Assembly (NCBI GenBank): GCA_003049465.1
Contig: PYSS01000057.1
Coordinates: 176,985 to 240,984 of the forward strand
Origin: Magnaporthiopsis rhizophila
Taxonomy: Eukaryota; Ascomycota; Sordariomycetes; Magnaporthales; Magnaporthaceae
DNA: 64,000 bases
Direction of reading: 5' to 3'
The position numbers and the translations under genes were made by a program. The notes beneath the pieces were generated by a model that was not told the origin of the DNA, did not search any database, and saw nothing but the letters and a program-made list of their open reading frames with translations. Shown piece by piece: positions 24,701-35,525 of the stretch; position 1 is the stretch's first letter, and the number at the start of each line of letters is the position of its first letter.

Positions 24701-27448
24701 GCAAAGAAGACCAGCTGATCCCAAAATAGCTCAGCTGCTAAGAACCTCGGCATCTTATGCCTTCTTTCAACCACCGACAAAAGTCCAAAGTCAGAGCTGA
24801 GTGCGGCGGGTCAGCGCAAGCGCCCGGCTCACTCCTCTCGCAGACGTAGCCCGCTCTCCGCAAGAGCACCAGCCTGTCTCTCCCCTTGACGCAATGGCCG
24901 TGGCTCAGACTAGAGGCGTCCGTCGCCTCCAATAGTCCTTGGCCTTACCTTAACACGAGCCAGATGCCCTTGTCCGGTTGTCTCTCCACGCCCCGGGGGT
25001 TCAATATTTGGGAGGCGATATTAACACCTCAGGGACAACGACGTAACAACATGTCTCACCCGGGCCGTTAACGTCCGTGACTCGCCGATCCCCCGCAGAT
25101 TGCCTTCGACGCTGACCGAGGGATGGGGAAGGCGGCTGAACGCCCCCTAGCGTGCCCACCCGCATGCGCCGTCAGTCAGCACTTCGCCTAGTGCCCCTGT
25201 GCTCCGGTGCCTGTCATCAAAAGTCCAAATGTTTTGTCCACATACGGGCACAATTAGGAATCGCGATGAGGAGGCACGGTATGCCTGTGTGTAGGTGACC
25301 GAGAAGCCTCGAGGGTGCAGTCGGGATCACCTAGGCGACCGGTGAAGAGGTAGGCGAATCAGGAATCAGTAATTTTTATGTCTTTCAGCTGGTTCTGATT
25401 CGAACGACATGTTGTGTCACGGGACATACGGCTGTGGGATAAGCGCCTGTGCTGCTGTGTTACCCGGTGCAAGACACGGAAGGCCTTGTGCTAGAGACAT
25501 TATTGCCCAGTGCCCACGGCAGAAGTGGAGAGTTCATCAGAGTATCATCCTTGGTTCTGGGCAAATTATCCTCGGGCTCAGATCGATTTGTTTTGTCCCA
25601 ACGATGCCCATGGAAGCAGTCCCAGGCTCCGCCGAGCTTCGTCTTTATGAACTGTATATACAGGCGAAACAGCAGCTCTTTTTTAAACCTTGGAAATGGG
25701 AAATGTCCTGAATTAGCTCGACATGTGAAATCGCGTCACTAGGCTCCGATCGGCACTGACCTGCATCCGAATCAGAAATTTAGCTTGTGTTACAAAAACC
25801 ATTGCTCACCGGTCCACGTGCAAGGGTGAGACGTGCGGCAGCAGCCGGCCGAATAGGAAGATTCCTTGTTTTTTCGGATAGCTGCTAATTATCCCTAGAC
25901 ATCGGACCCCACCAAAGAAAGCATGGTTGTCTACAGGAAGCCGGTGAGCTCCCTTTGCTCGGGAAGACACCAGGACTCAACAACTACGACACTGTGCATC
26001 ATATATATTAACCTCCACGTGGTACACCTCGTAAATATCCCCAACGTATCCGTTTACCCCACCTCATCCCCCCGCACCGTCTCTGCATGTGATATCATCC
26101 AGGCCTCGAGCAGGCGTCTCGTTGCCTGTTTCTCGGTATCGGCCAGCTGCGGGACGAAAATTCTCATGGTGCTCGCCTTAGTTCAGCTTGGCGTAAGAAG
26201 GCAACGGACCCATATTGCTATGGCCGAAAAGTCCGGCTTAGCCCGGCCTGCGGGTAATCAGGTCCCCGCCCAAAAGTCAGCCGAGGTTAAACACGGGCAG
26301 TGGCAGCAGCCACGGGCCGTGGGATGCCCTCTGACAGGAGGGAGGGAGGGACGGCTCTCGTGTATGGTAAGACAAAATGGATATGTATGGCCATAATGTG
26401 TAGGACGCCTCGGGCGTCTGGACCCGGCAGCTGGATGAAATGATTCTGATGCCTCAGTCGGCTAACGATGGTGTCATGATTAGGAGCTGCCTAAACGGTA
26501 ATGTAGAGGTACCCCTCGGATACTCGGCATGTGTAAGGAGAGAGGTTATTGATTGCCTTAGTGGGCTTCACGTGATAGTGGAGGGGAGTCGGGTGACCAT
26601 TGTCCGAGGCTGATAAGTGGGCTCGCGTTGTGGTGTCACACATGCGTGAAATCTCGTGCTAATGCTTAGGGCGGTAGCCTATCCCGGGGATAGCCATATT
26701 ATCATGGGGTAAGGCGTTTTATTGGGTGAGGTGTCCGGATAGGCAGCAGCGGGTCGAGAGTTGAGATCATGGAGCCTCGTGGGTCTGGTGCCTGGAATTC
26801 GCTTCTTTGGAATCAGCTCGACCTGTATGTACGTAGTTGGTCCCACAACGACAGTTAATTACGTAAGTAAGGGAGTCATCACGGCAGAGCCCTTGTCTTT
26901 TGTCTTTTTTCTCGTCTCTTTTCTTTTTCCTCAAAATATTATGACAAAGGGACTTAATGTGTGTTTATCATTACGAAAAGTATACTGTCCTGATGCACGT
27001 CGTTTTTATTGCCGGGATTCAAGCTTTAAAAAATAAAAGGAAGGTTTAGCAAGTAGAAAAGAAGGAAAGGCAAGGCGGCCCAACTCCTTAATTCTGAAAG
27101 AAATTAAAAGTAATCATTGCCAATGGTTTCCTTTTTGCAAAGTCTCTTGCTGGGTGGGGCCGTAATAAGATCAGAGCCTTCCCAAAGATCAGCCTGATAA
27201 TGGGTGTGGGTAGAGAGAGACTCCGTCAAGTTTATCAGTTGCATCAAGTAAAACGATAAAGTCTATGGGCAACCTTAAAACGCCACTGGCGCTGCTGCCC
27301 ATGGCTCTACTGTGTCCTCCTCGAAAGTAAATTCTGCGGGGAAAGCACTGCCTTAAAAATATGGGTCGACGTTTTATTGCAGGACCTTCCTCGACCATTT
27401 TTGTCACCAATCTCACTTCCTGGAACCTCGACGATCTTGGCCTCCAGG
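21636..27448. other. 5.8-kb gene-poor spacer
   Basis: Long frames such as 22330-23268 minus, 23231-23854 minus and 24008-24361 minus lack motifs and have shadow frames of similar length on the other strand. The stretch from about 26880 to 27130 is visibly AT-rich. A tRNA A-box-like sequence (tagctcagctg, 24727-24737) is present without a matching B box. No gene is called. Confidence 0.4.
21863..21892. repeat. Perfect hairpin, 11-bp stem (GCATAATAGAG)
   Basis: GCATAATAGAG at 21863-21873 pairs exactly with CTCTATTATGC at 21882-21892 around an 8-nt loop. It lies about 230 bp after the acidic gene. It could stabilise or end a transcript, or be a remnant of an inverted-repeat element. Confidence 0.7.
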
Positions 27449-28088
27449 ATGCGCATCCTCAAAATCGCCACCGCGGCCTGGCAGCTGCTTGGGGCGACGA
27501 CGGGCGTCCTCGCACAGGACAGGTACCCTCCCGACCCGACCCCAAGGCTGGCTGCAACGGCACACGGTCACGGACCGGCCCAGACCGGTGCCCCGACACG
27601 ACTTTGACCACAGGGGGATGAAGAAGCTGCGGCAGGCGGGGGACTACGGGCGTGGCGGACGCGACTTTAACCGTAGTTATCTCACCGACAAGCCGTGCAT
27701 CTGGGAGGATTCGCACTACTGGACGTCGTGGTAAGCCCTTGTTCCCCTCCGCCAGGCGATCTGGATAGACATGGGACAGTAGACAGACGACTTTTTGCTA
27801 AGCGGCGACAACGGCAACAGCGACCACTTCAGGATCGACTTCCCCATCGACAAAAAGGACCTTAACGCGCAGGACGCCGTGCTGTGGGGCAAGGACTTCG
27901 CCGAGGTGCGCGTGGCGCTCTCCTGCAAGTGGTCGACGCCCGACATCTGGCAGGAGATTGCGGTGCCGGGCCTGCCGCACCGCGTCTACATCCAGCCGGG
28001 TGGCAACGCCTGCACGAACCCGCGCGGGGTCATCAAAGCGGCCAAGCACGACTACATCTGGATCGAGTACGGGAACCTGACCATCTAG
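27449..28088 (+). CDS. Small secreted protein with four cysteines
   Basis: I model three exons: 27449-27522, 27614-27730 and 27803-28088. Introns are 91 bp (GTACCC...CACAG) and 72 bp (GTAAGC...CTAAG), and phases close to give 158 residues. The N-terminus is a clear signal peptide (MRILKIATAAWQLLGATTG, then VLAQ before the likely cleavage). The mature part is about 135 residues, with four cysteines in the contexts KPCIW, TSC, LSCKW and NACTN, enough for two disulfides, and aromatic/charged segments (DFNRSYLTDK, HDYIWIEYGNLTI). No catalytic motif or family is recognised. Size, secretion and cysteines fit an effector-like or extracellular protein, which is an inference. It lies 630 bp upstream of another secreted-protein gene on the same strand. 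The second intron uses an AAG acceptor, so that junction is the least certain. Confidence 0.55.
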
Positions 28089-28716
28089 GTGTCGAAGCGG
28101 TATCGCTTCCATAAGGAGTGGGCCCTCACGCGTTGTCTGATCCCCGTACGGCCTTGAAATAGTTGGAGGGAGTGGCGACGTCGCGGTGCGTTTTTTTTTT
28201 TTTTTTTTTTTTTTTTTTGGTGGTTGTCGTCGTGTTTCGCCAATGACGTATGTCGTGCTGTGGCTGTGAGTTTCTTGCCTCCTTGTCCCTGCCAAGCCAG
28301 GGGACGCTTTGTCCAAAGTTCCTATTCTCGGGTCCTCACGAGTCGAACGCGTCGTCTAAAAAAGAGCCAAAATCGCCCTCAAAAACCTGCGAATCCCCAC
28401 AGTTGATGGCGTCTTGGCCGGGGGGAGGAGACAAATGCCCACATTTCTTTTTTTTCCCATCAGGTGTCAGGCGTGGCCGGAACCAAAATAGAAAAAGCTT
28501 GTTTCATCGTGCCCAAGGAGTAGGTACTCGTGCCGGGTTGATGCCGATCTCCGGGGCCGGACGACCCGACATAAATACATGACCTGGCCGCCGTGTTCCT
28601 CCGGCATTTCTTCCTTCCTTCTCCATCACTATCTTCTGGTGTCCCATCTCATTCTCCTTTTGTTTTCTTTTCCTTTGTCATTTCTATTTTCTTTTTTTTT
28701 TTTTCCTTTTTCCAGA
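28089..28716. promoter_or_regulatory. Upstream region of the secreted precursor-like gene, with TATA-like box
   Basis: It contains a poly-T run at about 28190-28218 and a TATA-like ataaatac at 28571-28578, roughly 140 bp before the start codon. A long pyrimidine tract ending TTCCAG lies immediately before the ATG; that tract could be a leader or the 3' end of a leader intron. Confidence 0.45.
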
Positions 28717-29754
28717 ATGTACTTCTCCATGAAGACCGCCAGCGTGGCCCTCCTGGTCGCGAGCCAGGTCGCGGCTGCGCCCCTGACGCACCCGCGGTTT
28801 AACCTGCCGATGTTCAATGGCCGCACGAACTACCTTGGCATCGGCCCGGCCGTGTACCCGGACTCGAGTTTCAAGCAGCGTGGCCACACCAGGCGCGACG
28901 AGGAGGCCAGCGGCCAGCTCCAGGCCCGCAAGATCCCCGTCATCGGCCTCGGCCCCGCTGAGCCTGTGACGTTCGAGCCCGTCAACCCCGAGGAGCCCCA
29001 GCCCGAGTCGGGGCATTCCCACCACCGCAAGCCCAAAGGGGATCTCCCGCCCGGCTCGAAGCCCTCCAGGTTGCGAATGGGCATGGGCCCGGCCAGGGGT
29101 TTTACAGCCAAGCCCGTCATCTTGCCGAGGGACCACCGCAGGGTAATGGTCAAGATGCCGGCCCCCCGTCCGGGACACAAGATGGACCCGAAAATGATCG
29201 CGGCTTCGCCCATCCCCGTCAGGAAGGGCGGGAAGCCCGTCACGCTGTCGCGCAGGGACGACGCCGCCGCCGCCGCCGCCGACGAAGAGGCGCTCGAATC
29301 GAGGTCGATCAGCAGACAGATGGAGACGTCCTCGATCGGCAGAACGATGGAGACCTCGTACATCCCCGAGAAGAAGGGCGGGGACGGCCACCTCAAGCTG
29401 CCGCGCAGTGACATGCCCGAGTCTGCCGAGGATGAGGAGGCCGACGAGTCCGCCGCCGAAGAGGAGGCCGACGAGGAGGCCACGGAGCTGCAGGCCCGCG
29501 GGCACAAGGACAACGCGGCCATGATCGAGGCTTCCTACATCCCCGTCCACGGCAAGCACGGCAGGCACTCCCGCCCCATACTGCCGCGCAGCGACGTCCC
29601 GGCCGCCGACGAAGAAGCCGACGAGGAAGCCGACGAGGAAGCCGACGAGGAGGCCAGCGAGCTGCAGGCCCGCGATCCCCGCAAGCATTACCTCCCGCTC
29701 CTGCCGGGACGCGGCCCGATTCTTCCCCGCTCCGACGTGGACGAGACGGCCTAG
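28717..29754 (+). CDS. Secreted repeat protein with alternating basic and acidic blocks (candidate processed precursor)
   Basis: This is a single exon of 345 residues. ATG 28717 is chosen because it starts a signal peptide (MYFSMKTASVALLVASQ, then VAAAPL); the second Met at residue 5 is also possible. The mature part alternates proline- and basic-rich segments with acidic linkers. LQAR occurs at residues 68-71, 258-261 and 316-319. LPR followed by an acidic residue occurs at 136-138, 228-230 and 289-291, and again at 336-338. Between LPR-SD and LQAR lie acidic blocks of repeated Asp-Glu-Glu-Ala (231-257, 292-315). Dibasic RR pairs at 59-60 and 179-180 are possible kexin sites. Repeated peptides separated by cleavable linkers are the hallmark of kexin-processed fungal precursors; the product is unknown. 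The acidic linkers are encoded by a 12-bp tandem repeat. Confidence 0.75.
   Translation: MYFSMKTASVALLVASQVAAAPLTHPRFNLPMFNGRTNYLGIGPAVYPDSSFKQRGHTRRDEEASGQLQARKIPVIGLGPAEPVTFEPVNPEEPQPESGHSHHRKPKGDLPPGSKPSRLRMGMGPARGFTAKPVILPRDHRRVMVKMPAPRPGHKMDPKMIAASPIPVRKGGKPVTLSRRDDAAAAAADEEALESRSISRQMETSSIGRTMETSYIPEKKGGDGHLKLPRSDMPESAEDEEADESAAEEEADEEATELQARGHKDNAAMIEASYIPVHGKHGRHSRPILPRSDVPAADEEADEEADEEADEEASELQARDPRKHYLPLLPGRGPILPRSDVDETA
29605..29655 (+). repeat. 12-bp coding tandem repeat (gaggaagccgac)
   Basis: About four copies encode Asp-Glu-Glu-Ala units of the last acidic linker of the secreted repeat protein. Unit changes keep the frame. Confidence 0.8.
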
Positions 29755-29915
29755 TAGGTGTCTAGGTGTCTGGGTGCCTGAGTGTCTGTACTTGTCTGTT
29801 TTGTTGTCTCGTTGCTTTCCTTCTACTCTCAGCTTTCTTTTGCTTTTTCCGGTTTTTCTCCGCTTTTTTTTTATTCCTTCTTGCCCTCGCTTTTGTTCTT
29901 TTTCCGGTTTTCTTT

Positions 29916-29972
<57 letters not shown>

Positions 29973-31429
29973 TTGGTTTGGTCGGCTTTTTTCTTCTTCT
30001 TTTTTCCCCCTGCTTTTTTGTTTTGCCTTCTCCTCTGCTCCGTTCTACTTTATTTCCTTTTTTTTTACCATTGTTTTTACCCTTTCCTTTTACCATTTTC
30101 TTTTACCCTTTTTTTTTCCCCCTTCTCCCCCTACGTTTCCGGTTCGATTGCCAGTTTTTGTCACCTGTCATTTCTCGGGTGGTTTTCTGCTTTTGTTTGG
30201 AGTTGGATCCTCCTCAGGTTATCTTGAACCATTTTTTGGCGGGCGGTGGTCTTGCTCACTATCCCGTCAATATACGATCTGTAAAAGGGGCCCTCGCGGA
30301 AGGGTCCCCCGAGTCCCTCTGAGACCCGCGTGGGCCCACGTGAGTTGTCACGTGGGAGCGGAGGCCCGCCCTCTGGTCGATCGCCTCCGCGCTTATAAAG
30401 GGCTATCCAGAGCTCTACCTTAGGCAGATAGATCCTTTCCCCTTATGCACAATAACAGGGCTTTTTCCCCCAGATCACAGAGATCTTTGTTCATCACTTT
30501 TTGGAGCTCTCCGAGCCGTCAAACAGGAGTACAGACTCCTACCAACACCATGCACGTATCTGCTTCCTTCCTCGTATCCTTGCGTGATGTTGTCGGGCAT
30601 GTATCCCTGTGGCGGTGCCCAGAGCGGGTTAGCATTTAGAGGCCTGTCCGAGTCTAGCCGGCACGTTCCCACGCCTCTTGTTTTTATTCGTCGTGTCCTC
30701 ACATCCCCCAGACTGACAAATACGAAAGACCTGTCCTAGCCGTTGACCCATTCCCACCACCACATCCTCTCCAACCTAGAGTCCCGAGACCGGCAGGCAG
30801 TCGGTGGGCCGTGTGCAGTTCATTGCCGGCCAGGGCGGCAGGCAAGCGTAGCCGGCAAGCACTGTCCAATATAATGCATGTATGGACACATCACTGGCTC
30901 CGGGTGGGTGCGGGCGGGCCTAGCGCACTTACAGGGGCGGCTGCAAGCTCTAGAGTCATTTGAGGGTCGGACCCGCCCGAGGACAGGCGGGCGGGTGCGG
31001 CTTTTTAGGAGATTTAAATCTAAATCCCTGCCCCATGTCGTAGCATTTGAAAGTATGCGCATTTGCCGCCACTTGCGACGCTACATACCGACTGACAACC
31101 GTGATCACGCGGATGACAGGTATCCACGGATGACGGGTTAGCGGGTTTGGTAGCCGACGTTTTGCTCGGTGTGCAAAAAGACTGCTGCTGTAAGGTGGGC
31201 TGGCGGACTGGGTGGGAGAGTTCGTTTCATTCTTGGTTCGTTCGGTTTTGGAACCCTCACGGGCCTGCAGCGATGAATATGTAGAAAACAAAGTTTTATT
31301 ACGTGGGGACAAACAAAAAACAGTCTAGGGTCTACGCCCAGGTGGTGTTTAAACGCTAACAAACTAACCCGCCCAGGGCACAATAGTGTGCCTTTTTCTT
31401 TTGGTTTCCATCTTACTCGCCAGGCCCGC
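29755..31429. other. Intergenic region with long pyrimidine and poly-T tract
   Basis: From about 29760 to 30130 the plus strand is extremely pyrimidine-rich, with a 55-nt T run at 29917-29971. Apparent open frames there are low-complexity Phe/Leu/Ser translations and are not genes. A possible solo LTR follows at 30278-30719; the remainder to 31429 has no supported gene. Confidence 0.5.
30278..30719 (+). mobile_element. Candidate solo LTR (442 bp)
   Basis: The stretch is bounded by the same 6 bases, ATACGA (30272-30277 and 30720-30725), which could be a target-site duplication. Inside are a GC-rich region with CACGTG-containing inverted repeats (about 30330-30355), a TATA-type sequence (cttataaagg near 30392), and a downstream T/C-rich part, the layout of a retrotransposon LTR promoter. 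There is no internal coding region, so it would be a solo LTR. The ends are TCTG...ACAA rather than the usual TG...CA, which lowers confidence. Confidence 0.3.
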
Positions 31430-33055
31430 CTACTCCTGCGACACGACCGTGCTGGCCATAAAGGCCTTGTAGGCAGGGATGGACCACCTGCGGATGCGCT
31501 TGCCGTATACGGTCATGATGAAGAAGGTGAGGGTGCAGCCGATGGAGATCATGGCGGCGGTGATGAAGCAGTTCTGCAGGCCCTGGGTGGTCCACCAGGG
31601 GGTGATGGCGTAGCTGATGCCGAAGCCGATGGTGTTGCGGATCAGCATGACGGACACCGTGGTCTCGCCCGCGATCTCCTTGAAGCAGTCGACGTTGTAG
31701 CTGACGGCGATGGAGCCGCCCGTGACGACGCCAAAGGTGAGCATGCCCAAGCCGAAAACGAGGCCGACCCAGTGGACGCCGTGGTAGGCGCCCACGCCCC
31801 AGGTGATGAGACCGGCCGACGACACCAGGGCGGCCAGCAGCAGCACCCACAGCCGGTGCTCGGGCTCGCGCACGCCGCCGTTGCGCCAGGCCAGGCGGAG
31901 GGCCAGCCAGTCGGCCGCGTTGCCGGACCACAGAGACGCGGCGGCGGCCCCGATGATGGGTCCCGCGTAGACGGAACCCACCAGGGCGGCGGAGAAGTTG
32001 TAAGGGGCGGCGGACAGGACGGGGCTGACGGTGCCGTTGAGGACCATGTACCACGACAGGTTGATGCCGTACAGGAAGCCGGACCAGGCGACGGTGGGGA
32101 GCTTAAAGATCATGAGGACGGGGCGGTACACCATCTTGAGCATGTCGACGTTGCTGGGGCGGCCGGGCAGGGCCTTGAAGAAGGTGTACTTTCCCAGGCC
32201 GGCGTTGATGTTGGGCGGCGAGCTGGAGCCGGTGGCGGCGGTGGGAACAACGGCCCCGGCGGCGTCCTTGGCGTCCTTCTCGTTTGAAGAAGAGTCGATA
32301 ACGGAGCTCTGGTCGCTGGTCGTGAAGTCGTCGGACCGGAAGTAGATGGTCTCCTCCATGAACAGGAACATGACGACGAAGCAGACGGCGCACACGATGC
32401 TGCCCAGGTGCATGGTCCAGCGCCAGCCGTACGCGTCGTTGAACCAGCCGGCCACCAGGGGCGCCAGGAAGTTGGAGCCGAAGAGGATGAAGACGTACAG
32501 GCCCATGTAGGTGCCGCGGTTGTGGGCAAAGTACATGTCAAAGACGGTAACCTCGCACAGCGACTCGATGGGCGAGACGATGATGCCGATCAGGATGCGG
32601 TGCGCCATCCACTCGGACGCGGTCGCCGAGCGGGCCGTCCACTCCATCATGGCGACCGTCAGCAGCATGGTGACGAGGTAGACGCCGCGGCGGCCGTACG
32701 TCAGCGCGATGGGCTGCCATATCAGGCAGGCCCAGCCGAAGAAGAGAAACATGAGGCCCGTGCCCTGCACCAGGTCGGCCGTCGAGATGCCCGTGTCGCG
32801 CGTGATGTCGGCCAGGACCGAGTACTGCAGCGACGTGGCGATGCCGGTGCCGATGATGTAGAGGTACGCCATGCTGACCGTGGTCAGCTTGCGCCTCGGC
32901 GACCAGTTGAGCGGGTCGTTGGGGTCGGCGCTCGGCCTCGGCACGAGCACGATGTCGGCGTTGGACCGGTCGTGAGCCCCATCTCCGGACCCGTTGACGT
33001 CGACGAGCCGGACGGTGCCGGGCACCTCCTCCTCGTGGTCGTGGTTGTTTGCCAT
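31430..33055 (-). CDS. Major facilitator superfamily transporter (DHA1-type)
   Basis: This is an intronless gene of 541 residues. The cytosolic N-terminus carries the DPNDPLNWSPRRK signature typical of fungal DHA1 drug:proton antiporters and HOL1-like carriers. Six predicted membrane segments follow (for example SMAYLYIIGTGIATSL, LMFLFFGWACLIWQPI, LGSIVCAVCFVVMFLF), with an ALTYGRRG motif in the loop between segments 2 and 3. A long central cytosolic loop rich in Ser/Asp/Lys comes next (about residues 240-300). A second set of six segments ends before a basic tail (YGKRIRRWSIPAYKAF). It should move a small molecule across the plasma membrane by proton coupling; the substrate cannot be read from sequence. 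A long Gly/Asp/Arg-rich frame on the opposite strand is a shadow. It is 1.7 kb from the secreted repeat protein, convergent with it. Confidence 0.93.
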   Translation of the reverse strand: MANNHDHEEEVPGTVRLVDVNGSGDGAHDRSNADIVLVPRPSADPNDPLNWSPRRKLTTVSMAYLYIIGTGIATSLQYSVLADITRDTGISTADLVQGTGLMFLFFGWACLIWQPIALTYGRRGVYLVTMLLTVAMMEWTARSATASEWMAHRILIGIIVSPIESLCEVTVFDMYFAHNRGTYMGLYVFILFGSNFLAPLVAGWFNDAYGWRWTMHLGSIVCAVCFVVMFLFMEETIYFRSDDFTTSDQSSVIDSSSNEKDAKDAAGAVVPTAATGSSSPPNINAGLGKYTFFKALPGRPSNVDMLKMVYRPVLMIFKLPTVAWSGFLYGINLSWYMVLNGTVSPVLSAAPYNFSAALVGSVYAGPIIGAAAASLWSGNAADWLALRLAWRNGGVREPEHRLWVLLLAALVSSAGLITWGVGAYHGVHWVGLVFGLGMLTFGVVTGGSIAVSYNVDCFKEIAGETTVSVMLIRNTIGFGISYAITPWWTTQGLQNCFITAAMISIGCTLTFFIMTVYGKRIRRWSIPAYKAFMASTVVSQE

Positions 33056-34519
33056 GTTGTGTGTGTTTTCTTTTCTTCTGCTTGTCTAAAAACAAGACTG
33101 GGATAAAGTTGAAACGAAATCCACAAAGGAAAGAGGGTATCCACGTCAACGTGGACGAGACTCAGCAAAATCCCGGCTGGCTGGAAAAGTGCTGCTGCTG
33201 GTATCAACACATTGGCCAGAGCAATGCGAGGATACTTGGGGAGCAGTGACCAGATGGGCCTTCACTCGGGGTTTGTTTCGATCAGCCATCCAGGCATACT
33301 TATACATGCCATCCCATCTTCCTGGACGCCACGGATCTCTGGACCTGTCATGAATCTCATTATCAGCTATGGTGACATCGCTCGGGACCTCTCACTTTCT
33401 CTCTAGTCGCCTCCTCCCCGGTGGGGATGTTTGTTGCAACAGGTTCGTGCGTGTGCGCGTGCGTGGGCCCCATCCTGTCCCATGGATGAGCGGTCTAGCA
33501 GAGACGCAGCTACTTGACTCGGCAGATGTTGCCTTTTTTTTTCTTTGTTCAGATGATGGCGCCCCAAGGGAGAGGTCGAATGAAACACCATCTCTGCTTG
33601 TGTGTGTTGCGGTGAGATGACATTTCCGCTCAGCCGGGTGAACAGTCAGCCAGCCAACCATCCCATCTGGCAGGGATGTCTTTTACTTGGCCGTCAGCCC
33701 ATTTCCTCTTCAGGGTCCCTGGCCGCCGAGTCCGAGCCCGAGGCTGGTGCGTGGTCGTTTGGGTCCCGCGGCCGGCCAATGGGATCAAGCGCGGATGGGG
33801 TCCGTTGCCATCTTGCATTGCTTTGCAGCCCCGGGGTTCCTCGCAGGTCGCCCTCCGCGGCGTCCGGCACTCGCCGCCGCGGCGTCGGGACGGCCATGTG
33901 ACCCCTGTTTTAGGTCAGACGGGGCAGGGTGTTGTGCCGGTTCTAGAGTCTAGACACACCTTGAGGGGCAAGGGTTTGCTTTTCCGCGCGCCGTCGGATA
34001 CGGCACCCAAACCCGCAATATCCTCCGTCGACGGGCCAGGGCCCATGGCATTTGACTGCAAGAAACAGACTGCGCGTATTTGCACGTTGGCGGCGTCTCT
34101 CCCCTGGTTTCCAGACACTTGCCCCACACCAGTGGGCACCTGGCTCCATCCCGCTTAGTCTGCCCAGTTTGATTCAGAAGCCGCCGCATCCACACCCAGG
34201 GGGCGGTGCCAGACATGGAAGCCACCGTGCTCCCACCGGCGATGGGGTCTGCTGCTATTGATAAAGTCGGGAAGGCCTAGAAGTTTGTGCGAATTCAGCG
34301 TGACATTCTACGGGTTCCCAGCACGTTTTCTATCGTACGACTTGGGCCAAACACGGCCCAAATATGTCCAGGCCTCTGCTGCACGAGATTGTTCGTTGGC
34401 CATGAAGAGCAAAAGGTAGTAGACGAGGGCTTGGTGCGGAAGCTTGGCGATGAGCCAATCTGCTGGCAACCGCTGCGCACCCTTGCCTGCGAATATCACC
34501 ATATGTAGATCCAAACCAC

Positions 34520-34521
<2 letters not shown>

Positions 34522-34557
<36 letters not shown>

Positions 34558-34579
34558 ACNAAAAAAAAAAAAAAAAAAA
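34522..34579. repeat. Poly-A run with unresolved base
   Basis: There are 34 A's, then ccac, one N (34560) and 19 more A's. The N makes the exact length and sequence of this junction unreliable. Confidence 0.9.
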
Positions 34580-35414
34580 GAAACTTCCCACGACACCGCT
34601 TTTTAAGCAGCCATACTAGGCTCGACAAAAGATTCACCAGTTTGATGTAATTCCTCTCATTTTTTCCCCCATCTGCTAGAGGCTTTCGTGGTAACTTTTT
34701 GGGGCCTTGAAAGTGTTCGAGGTGGGAAAGACCCACTGTGAAACTCGCAGTGGGTACGTATGGTGACTGGTGGCGGAAATAACGGAGACGGGCTCTCATT
34801 TGACGGCCAAGGGAGGCCTTGTATGTATTTATGTGTGTACATATCTATAGACTTGACACCTGCTCCCCCTGTGTCAGCGGCCCTTTTCTCCCACCTGCTT
34901 CGGAGAAGGCGGTTCTTTTGTTGGTAGCAAGGCCCCGCCCAAAACTCGGCCATGGCCATCGTTTAAGGCCCGGGGTGCCGGTCTCGACCAAGCGCCCACC
35001 TCCTCCTACCCCAGGAGCCAAGCGCTTCGCCTCCGTCTGAAAGCAGCCTCCGAAGCTGGCCGGCTCGCATTCCATTCGCAGCCACCACCCTCCTCTCTTG
35101 GTCTTGGAGTGTCTGGGCCCCTGAGAGTCTCGATTTCTCTCTTACAAACACGAACCAACTCTTCGGGTTTGGTGCCTTGATCCCCCAGATCTGCTGAAAC
35201 GCCCCTGTCCCCGCGTCATCATGCTGTCTGTCAAGCGCCCGTTGAATGACGGCAATTTTGGGTCTCGGCCCGGCAGGGGATCGGTCGGCCATGTCCATCC
35301 TTATTATTAGTTAGCTAGGACATCGCGGGCATGTCACCGTCGTCGGTGGATTCCACGAGACCTAAACGTTCGATTCTTACCAAATCCCTTTTCTTGTATC
35401 TTCTGATTCTTGAC

Positions 35415-35525
35415 GTCGATCGACTCGACGGTTTCCCATCAAGTTCGATTCTTGTTCGTGTACGATTTTCTTTACTGTTTTTTCTTTTGTTTGTTTTTTC
35501 TCTTCTTCGCGTCGATCGAGTCGAC
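35415..35525. promoter_or_regulatory. Twin near-palindromic motifs GTCGATCGA(C/G)TCGAC
   Basis: GTCGATCGACTCGAC at 35415-35429 and GTCGATCGAGTCGAC at 35511-35525 differ at one base. They lie about 200 and 100 bp before the start codon of the downstream membrane-protein gene. Paired near-palindromes at this position could be a binding site for a dimeric regulator; this is an inference. Confidence 0.35.

Noticed and set aside
24727..24790. tRNA-like A box (tagctcagctg) followed by a small hairpin
   Set aside because: No B box or acceptor stem at the right distance, so it is not a functional tRNA gene.
28684..30096. 470-codon minus-strand frame with a long poly-Lys stretch
   Set aside because: It is antisense to the secreted repeat protein and extends through the poly-T tract, which produces the Lys run.
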